From assembly GCF_024362695.1 (NCBI RefSeq), contig NC_065408.1:14384001-14448000 (forward strand): a stretch of 64,000 nt of DNA. Direction: 5' to 3'. The position numbers were made by a program, and so were the translations under genes. Below, in pieces: positions 26,001 to 35,000 of the stretch. Under the pieces are notes generated by a model. That model did not search any database. It was not told the origin of the DNA and saw only the letters and a program-made list of their open reading frames with translations. The stretch comes from Pectinophora gossypiella (taxonomy: Eukaryota; Arthropoda; Insecta; Lepidoptera; Gelechiidae). Each line of letters opens with the position of its first letter. Positions within the stretch are counted from its first letter, which is position 1.

Positions 26001-29000
26001 ACCAGGGACCTCCGGATCGTGAGCTTAACGCTCAACCACGGGACCACGAATGTTGTCATTGCTAACCGGGCATAAATTCTTGAAACCACGTGATATCAAT
26101 TATCTAATAGACAGAGTACAGGTACTTATTAGTATAGAATCCAGACTATAGACGTAAAATTGAACTTTCATACGCTTAACACACTTTTAAACAATACATT
26201 CACGACTATATCCCAATTGGGGTAGTCAGACATCCATCCAAAGATTAACTAAGTGCCCACACTTCACCGAGCTTTCTGTAAGACCAACGTGACAGGTGAA
26301 GAGCCGTATCGCCGTAAGTCGTTATTTGGTAGCCGAGCGTTATTTGATTCCTTGCTCTGTGGCTACACGGCGCAGCACGGAATGCAGCATACCTATCTTT
26401 ATTAATGTCATAGGTAAATTGAATATGACCATTCTGCAAGACAAGTTTATTTAGATGACCCACTTGTTATTAGTTTACAATTTTACATACAGAATGTTAA
26501 CAAGCGGGAAAGAAAGAGGGTAGACAGATATGTCTGCCCGTAGGAAATTATGGATCAACCTACTCCACTCCAATCTCATCAGTCATGTCATGATTATGGC
26601 ACTTGCACCAGTGTCGAAATATCGGGAGTCTCATATCCCACGGCCCTACTAGTAGTACTAATCCCATTGTTTAACTATTGTGTCTGGAAATCCGGGCCTT
26701 AGGAGGATATCCCTACTTTAAACGCGGTAAGAACCCGTTATTATGTGTTTTAATTATGATAATAACGGCGTAAACTTAAAACAGTCGATTTATATGTTTA
26801 GAACTTTTGACACTTGACAGTCTTGACTTTACATAGCTTAGTTAAGATAACTTTCCGCAATAAAAGTAAAAGTCAGACCACACTCACAGTCACTTCATAA
26901 AATAGGTACTTACATACTTTTCCTCTCGCATGCAGAGAGGTAAATAAACAGCATCCTCAAATACTGCAAAATGCATTAGACATTAAATTTGCACGAGGTG
27001 TCTACACTGCACATGCCTATCGCATTATCGTAATGTACACATCTTCTAATGGGCGTCGAATGCATACGATGTGTCGGGAATAACTTCGTGTTTTACTACT
27101 ACGAATATTTCAATAAATGTAAGAGTACCTAACACGTAAGTTAGGTGTATTTTTGCTTCAAAACCAATCGTTTTATACTAAATAGGTACCTCTTCCTAAA
27201 CCTTCCGAGATACGGGCATGATGCTACGTATGAGCCTGTCCAGATGGGGCGTTTTACGCGCGTTTTCATACCACAGAGTAATTTTATTACTGTATAGATT
27301 CCTGCATGCTTGGAGATGTGCATTTGTGTTCGTACGATGTTAAGTACTCTGTGGTGTGACAGGCTATATGACTGTTATGCTTATCCCGTAGCTTTTTTTA
27401 GACGTGACTTATTTTAGATTTGCCGCAAATCGGGAGTGAAAGAGTTGAGAGTTTCCACTAAGTGTGAAATATTTTCATCAACCAATAACAGTTATTATCA
27501 AACTCCATAGCACGTGGTCGTACTATTTTTGTCTCTCTTCCCATCGGAAATGGTTACAAATGTGATGCTCTTAAAGTGATTTAATGTTACATTTTTATAG
27601 CATTCTTAGCGCAGTGGGCATACTTACCATGAAACATTTCTCTCTTTGAACTTTTATTCCGGTTTCTATGTGGACTTGTTACAATATTTGTCTTCACGTA
27701 AAATACTTTATGGCTCTTTAGTAGACATAAACATATTTACTCGCGTGTATTCTCACCGGGGTGGGTAGAGATTTAGTAACTTGAAGCTAGGTAACATAGA
27801 CTACATTGTTTTTTGTGTAGATACTGTGTTATGAAAGTATCTTTAATATTGAGTGTTTATCAAGTAAGATCCAGAGTAGTAGCTCCTTGGTAGTTATGCC
27901 CAAGGGTATGTGTGGAATGGTAAATATTATGTGTGTCAATAGCAATATATGAAGCACAGTATGCAGCCGATTATTAATTACATCACAGATCAAATATTTG
28001 TCAGGAAGTTCCCTTCCTATATCAGAATGTACCAATTGTCGCCACAACCATAAGTAATACCTTTACAATTTAATTCGAGTTTTCGTTCTGACATTCTTAT
28101 AAAAAATAACAAACAGTACTTTTTAGAACGCTCTTGCAATAATCACTAAAATTCGGAGTGCATTGTTAAATTTAATTGTTACGATTATTACGTTCTTTAA
28201 AAGTAAAATCACGAAGCGACATTTGGGCGGCATTTCTTAAAGGTTGCCGTGTCTTTCGATCGTTTGACCCCTGTATATGGAGCTGCATGAAAATTCAAAC
28301 TCAAAGTCATGTCAAAACGAGTGGCTATATTTGGCAAGAAGAGCACAAACACGACATGAGATAAACAACATAACAGGACGCCGAAGAATTTGACCTGAGG
28401 AGCTTGCTTCATGGACCTTATCTGAAGTTGCGATCACAAAATTACTCCCAACTTACCTGTGCTGCGAGCCTCCCATAGCTGTAAACATTCCACCACCTTT
28501 ACCACCAAGCTTTACGCTTCAAAATCTTCATTAGTCTATTGTAAGAGCTGCATGTAACTTGGTACAAATGCTGGAACAGCCAAGATACCCGTACACTTAG
28601 TGGCATGCAAATGTACCCACATTCCGTGCCACAAAGTAGCCGTGCCCGGCGATTCCTTTACCAGGACTTGTATTTCATCCTGATTTAGAATGCACTTAGT
28701 CGATAAATAGAAATAGATTGCGATATAGTTGTCGTTTTATGATGAAGTGGGACATCAAACAAATGCAGTTACTACACTGACATAAACTGAAATATTATAA
28801 TAATAATGTTTTTTTTTTATAATGATATTTAGTGCAGCGTTTATGTAAGTAGGTACGTAGTCGTTACTTGTTAGTGGTCTCTGGCGGCTCAGTAATAACC
28901 ATGACACCAGGGTTGATGAGGTTGGTAATCCACCTCACAACCCACACGATAGAAGAAGATTTAACACGTTACCTACGGCTTGACAAAAGCAAGCTCAATA

Positions 29001-32000
29001 AATCTCATTCGAGTCAAAAAAGTCAATCCAATTTTCTCTGTGAATCCCAAAATTTGTCAATTTCAAGCAAAGTCAAAACACATCTCGTATAGTGATGTGC
29101 TGTCCTTGGGAACGTTCTCACTTTGGAAACTTATCCAACAGTAAGAAGGCACAAACGTTTATGTAAAACGAGATTTATTACATGGCCTTTAGGTAGATAG
29201 GATCAGAATGCAAGTACATCCAAGTTTCTTTATGGCTAATTCGGCCATTTGTACTGTTGCTGTTGCATTTGTTTGTTGTTGTTGTTGCTGTTGTTGGTGT
29301 GTTTGTTGTTGTTGTGTGTGTTTTGGTTGTGGCCGATAAAGTACTTCTTCTTCCTTGCGCTATTCCACTTTAGGTGGGGTCGGCTCTCCCAATTTTGCGG
29401 CGCCATGACATTCTGTCTAGGGTTGTCGGGTCGGGTAAATTTTCATTTTTTTGTAATCGGGACATGCTGGTCCACCAGGAATAGGGAGGGCGTCCTCTGC
29501 CCCTTTTGTGCTTTTGTGTTTTGTGTGTGCGATAAAGTACATTTGATTTTATTTTAATAAGAGTAATAACAATTTGAAACAAAATCCGTTAGTGTCCTTA
29601 CTATTAAAGAGTTTTTACACAGGAGCATTCGCACTTTGGCAACATTTTTTGTTTTTCATTTATTGAGGAAAGCTAACAGCACGAAACCTTAAATAAATAC
29701 GTACAAACATAAGCTAGAATGAGGCCAATTACAAGCTTCCACATATAGAACCTAGTTAGGTAAATCAAAAGAGACTTAGGTATACTTACAATATTAAATA
29801 ATGAAATTAAATACTCGCTGCTGAGATTTCCAGAAACGGCACATCACCGATCTCGTATAATCCCGAAATCTAACGCGTACCACGTGCGGTGCGCCTGCAC
29901 ATGTGACGCACAAAGACCCAGTTGCTCACATAAATCAGCTGTGAACTTGACAGCGTGAACTTTACTCTTTCTTTTGTAAACACGCGGGTAATTGAGAAGC
30001 CAATTTAATGGTTTATTCTGGGGTTGTAGATACCTATATTGGGAATTTGGACTGAGTTTATGAGTTCCTTTTGGTATTTTCTTGATGATTCCTTTTCTTT
30101 TATTTAATACTCAGTGAGGTGTGGGTAGTTAGTTCATTTTGCGATGGATGTACCTTTGACTGTTCCAATAGGGATATGGTCGTGAGTCGTGAGACTTCTT
30201 ATTCTATCGTGTGGGTTGTGAGGTAGATTGCCGACCTCATCAACCCTGGTGTCGGGTTTATTATTGAGCCGCCAAAGGCCCCTGACATGACTTATGTAAC
30301 GACTGCATGTATAGTACATACATCTGTAAGACCAACGTCTTAACGTGTCTTCCGCAGAAGGGAAGTCGTGTGCTCATGTTATGTTGTTCCTTTTTTTTTT
30401 AGAGTAAACGGGGAAGAGACGTAAATAATTTGACAATCAGATACAAATTCCTACTAAACTAATTGGTACCTATGCTTGCTTGATACCTACCTGATTTTAT
30501 CTATTTTAGGTAGTTTTTTTATACGACTTGATGTGGTACCTACAATACTATGTAACAATGCAATATTCTTATTACGTTGGTCCAGCGGTTGAGCGTTGGA
30601 CTCACGATCCATATGTCCCGGGTTCGAATCCCGGTGGGGACATATCACTAAAATCACTTTGTGCTCCCTAGTTTGGTTAGGACATTACTGGCTGATCACC
30701 TGATTGTCCAAAGATGATATGTGCAACGGAAGGCACGTTAAGCCGTTGCGTAGTCGTTACATGAGTCATATCAGGGGCCTATGGCGGCTCAGTAATAACC
30801 CTGACACCAGGGTTGATGGGGTTGGTAATCCACCTTATCTACAATCCACACAATAGAAGAAGAAGATCTATAGGTAGATTTTTGACACGATTTGATGTGG
30901 TACTACTGAACTGTATTGCACTGTGTTACATAGAATACTATGTACTCATTACGTACCATACCGTACTGCATAGTTCTCATTACGTTGGTATATTAAGCAT
31001 ACCTACAACGGTCCCTGTAAAATCAATTTTAATGCACGTGCTCTTAATATTAAATAGATTGTGGTTAGGGCATCTAATCTAACTTACCTTACGAAATCAT
31101 TGTTGCGTACCTAACCAAGAGTAATAATATAAGTACGTAACGTTTTCAAAACATACGTCCTATTCGATTATCGCATTTTTTAATGTAGGATTTTCTGTGC
31201 TTTTTCATAGGGATAAGGGTAATAAAATTAGATAAGTACATTCATGAGCAATATAATGTACCTACCCACTTTAGGACTCTGTCGCACTAACATATTTGAC
31301 ATTTAGTGAGACTTACAGTTCAATTTGTCAAAAAAGTTAATGTGACATGGTACCAAAGTGTATACATATTAATGCTCGTGACCGTAAGCAGCTATATCGT
31401 CACCTTATATAGTCTGCCATACGCAATAATAATAATAATAGTGAAAAACACGTAAGCACCTTTTTGAAAAGTTACAGTTGGGTATGATTTTTGTTAACAA
31501 ATCCACGTTAGTTTCATTTCAATCTAGGTAAAAATTTGAAGTCTAAATTTGTTTAAAAAAATATATATTTTCTTTTTAATTTTTTTTTAATGAAATCGAG
31601 GTTTCCTTGAACAAAAACACACAAGTAAACGTGATATTACAAAAAGACGCGTATAATATACGTGATTTTCACTACATGTTAGTAGGTAGGTACGTCTGTA
31701 CAATAGGTAAGCCAACGACACGACAAAATACAATTTCGCTACCAAGAATAGCTAAGCGAGCAAAATAAAGATGTTAATCAAAATAACGTTGTATCTCATA
31801 CCGCGGCAGGAACGCCATTAAAATGCCGCCGGGTCCTGCGCGAGCGCTGCTGTACTCCACATTACAGAAATAAACTGGCATGTGACATGAATAATTTTAG
31901 CGCACCACAGGTATTTCGCTGGTAAATTTCTTGGTAACATGTTTGACGGTGTTTAGAGGAATTTATGAATAAGTTATCTTCAAAATGTTAGGTACCTGCT

Positions 32001-35000
32001 TACTTACGTACTTCCTGTAAACAGAGCCACAGATTACAATAAACCTTATTAAGAAATAAATTAAATTAGTTATTACTTGTTTTTAGAAATTTCGACAAAC
32101 GACCGACAGTCAAGAAATATGTGTAGGCATGAGTTATGACTCATCCAAAGTTTGAATTCGTCCCAAACACGCTTAACTCTCCAAAATTATGTTCCTGTCA
32201 TCAATTCGGGCGCTTTTTCAAATAAACATGCAAAAGTTGCAGTCTTCCTTACTTTCTTTTCATTTACTTTCTGAAAATATGATAAACAAACTTCTTCTTC
32301 TTATCGTGTGGGTTATGAGGTGGAATACCAGCCTCATCAAACCTGGTGTCAGGGTTATGATTGAGCCGCCAAAGGCCCCTGACATGGCTCATGTAACGAC
32401 TACATACTCACGTCAGTAAGTAGTAATAGGGACCAACGGCTTAACGTGCCTTCCGAAGCACGAATGATCTTACTTTCGACCACAGAGGCCGATAAACAAA
32501 CCAACTATCTATATTCAGGACCTTTCTAAATCACCAATCGTTCTCGTTAAATACCATAATTAGATACTCATCCATATTTCCTTCGTTCCAGGGAACCCAA
32601 ACGACAAGATACTCTACGGGCGGCCAAACAAGCGTCGCAGCGCGTCTTTCCCCGCCCCCCGCTCGCTGGACCGGCGCCACTCTCTCCGGATCTTCGGCTC
32701 CTCGTCCAAATACCTCCAGCGCTGCGCATCCACCAGGAGTCTCCACCATAAGCATGCTAATACAACCGACAGCTCGTCTTCCACCGATTACCCGCCCAGC
32801 GTCGAATCTGCATCGCCTAGTAAGTATCTTGATAACTAATTTCTCTCTCTTAAGCAACAACCAGATAAATTAAGAGTCACTCAGGACTCTCACCCAAATA
32901 TTTAAGACAGAGTGAGAGAATACATCTATCCTGCCGCAGGTACTTACGCTTTCGCAAATTACGGACTGCAAACAAGCAGAAACCAAATCATACTTAATCG
33001 TATTTTCCTGTTTTCCAACTTTAGTACTCTTTGACCACTACTTTATTTATTTTCCCTGCTCTACACAACAATCTGCCATCAGCCTGGACATTTAGCTGCT
33101 TCCTTGTTGGTTTTTTTCTGTTTGTTGTTTGTAGCTGTGAGAAATGATCCAATCACTTTACTGATGGAAATTTATTTATTAAAATCTTTATTCCCCTTCG
33201 AGCTCTAACGTCTTCCCTCTGTGATTCCAGAGAAAGTGTCCCTGCTGTCCCGCTTATTCAGACGAAGCGGCCGCAGCAAACAGACGCGCGCGATGAGCAC
33301 ATTCTCTGCGCAGTTCCCGCCCACGGAGTGGTTCAACTCCAAGGCGGTGCACCTCCACTGTGTCGCCACGCAGACCAATTCAAAGGTAAGACGAAACATC
33401 GACCTTAACCGCTCTGCGAGTAAGACCAGAATCTTTCTGAAGATTCCTTTCGAAGTGGGATTAAATGTTACTCAAAAGTATGATACAAGAAGGTAGTAGA
33501 TATTTTAAAGAAGAACGAAGGACTTAGAAATATTTTCCTATATATCTACGTATGTAACAGTTTACTTGTTTGCATGTAACAGTTTACTTCTTTTCAATTC
33601 CAGGAGTCGTTGCAGAGTCAAACATCCTACGTGTCATCGTATTATGACGGTTCAGAGATCAGTAATCGGTCGTCGACGCTGCCGCGGAGGCACAAGCGCC
33701 ACCTCTCCACCGAGTCCGGCCTCGCAGGCTCTGTCCACTATGACCATTCGCCCATCAGACAGTCCAGCCCTAGCTCCGGCAGTCTTCCACGGTCAACGCT
33801 GAGTAGAAGTTCCACCAACAAGACAATCCTTGACCATTTTGGATCACCGCAACGGGGCAGTGACCCTAAACTCAGAGACAGCCCCAGCGGAAGCCTACGT
33901 AGGGTCGACTACTCCCATTCAGATCACATAATGTCCACCAGCGGACCATCTAGCTTAGAAAGTACAACCACGCAACGCACACCTAGAAAGGACAAAACCC
34001 AATCAGATCAGAACTCGCCCATGAAAAGGAGCTACCACACAAACAGCAGCAGTGGCCACTCCAGTTTAGAATCGCACATATCAGATCGCACACTGAAGCC
34101 TTCTCCTAGTCATAACACGCATAGCGCACCAGGTTTAAGCAGAGCACAATCACTTGTCAAAGTTCAGAGCTTACAAAGCTCTCCAAAAAGTCTGCACAAA
34201 TACAGAACAAAACCACCCATGGTTGGAGGCGAAACGGTAAAAAACGGTAAAAACACTTCACCCAAAACATCGCCAAAAAACTGCCCGAGCACCCCAAAAA
34301 AAACCGCGACCCCTTTGCATAATAAAACATTAGGAAACAAAGTTGAAAACCCTACAATGATGGCGACATCCAATTCGAATAATTCGATCACTTTAAAAGT
34401 TACCACGAACACGATATCACAGAACGGCGGTACGAACACCAAAGTTTATGTACAAAATTCACCAGTAAGATCCGTCATCACGTTTGAGAATGGTAAAGTC
34501 ACGGAGACTAGCAACGGAAGCAACATTTACATCATCAACGACGACAGACAAGTTGTGTCTGTCCAGAATGGGGTTACGAATCAAACGAGCAAGAATCCGA
34601 CCGAAACATCGTTCGATGTTTGTGTGGAGAAAAACAAACAGAAGTTCCAGGAACCGGAACCGATTAAAGTTCAGGAAAATAAATTCAACAAGAATTCGAT
34701 GAACGATACGGGTATGAACAACAATCGGAAGCTCTCGTTGCAAATAGGAGGCGCTGCTAATAACAACAGCTTTATTTACAAAAACCAGCTGAACAATACA
34801 AACGAGGTCACGTCGAATCCCGCTTCGCCGGCCATCCATAACAATATTCATAACTTAGAAACCACAACCGCCAGCAATCCATCAACGCCCACGAAAAGCT
34901 ACGACAATATCATAGGCTCATTGGGTAGTCTCAGATATCAAAAGAACTCATTGTCTTCCACAAATGGTGGACTGCAGGCAAATATAAATTCGAACAGTGA

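Larger units (their letters stand above)
12603..32591 (+). other. Storkhead-box intron of about 20 kb
   Basis: Begins GTGAGT and ends TTCCAG. I found no additional exon. It is built largely of SINEs, LINE 3' ends, three MITE families and a 760-bp hAT-like element, annotated separately. Stretches without a recognisable repeat, for example about 13720-14870, 19550-19820, 19945-20590, 20660-21215, 26470-28840 and 31390-32280, are AT-rich and show only short open frames. Confidence 0.7.

Noticed and set aside
29249..29557. Leu/Cys-rich open frame as a membrane protein
   Set aside because: Its start is a TTG microsatellite read as Leu/Cys codons and the rest is the reverse of a LINE fragment, all inside a hAT-like element.
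34164..34851. Antisense open frames opposite the storkhead-box last exon
   Set aside because: Mirror frames of a long Ser/Asn-rich coding exon. The sense frame is supported by splice phases and family motifs.
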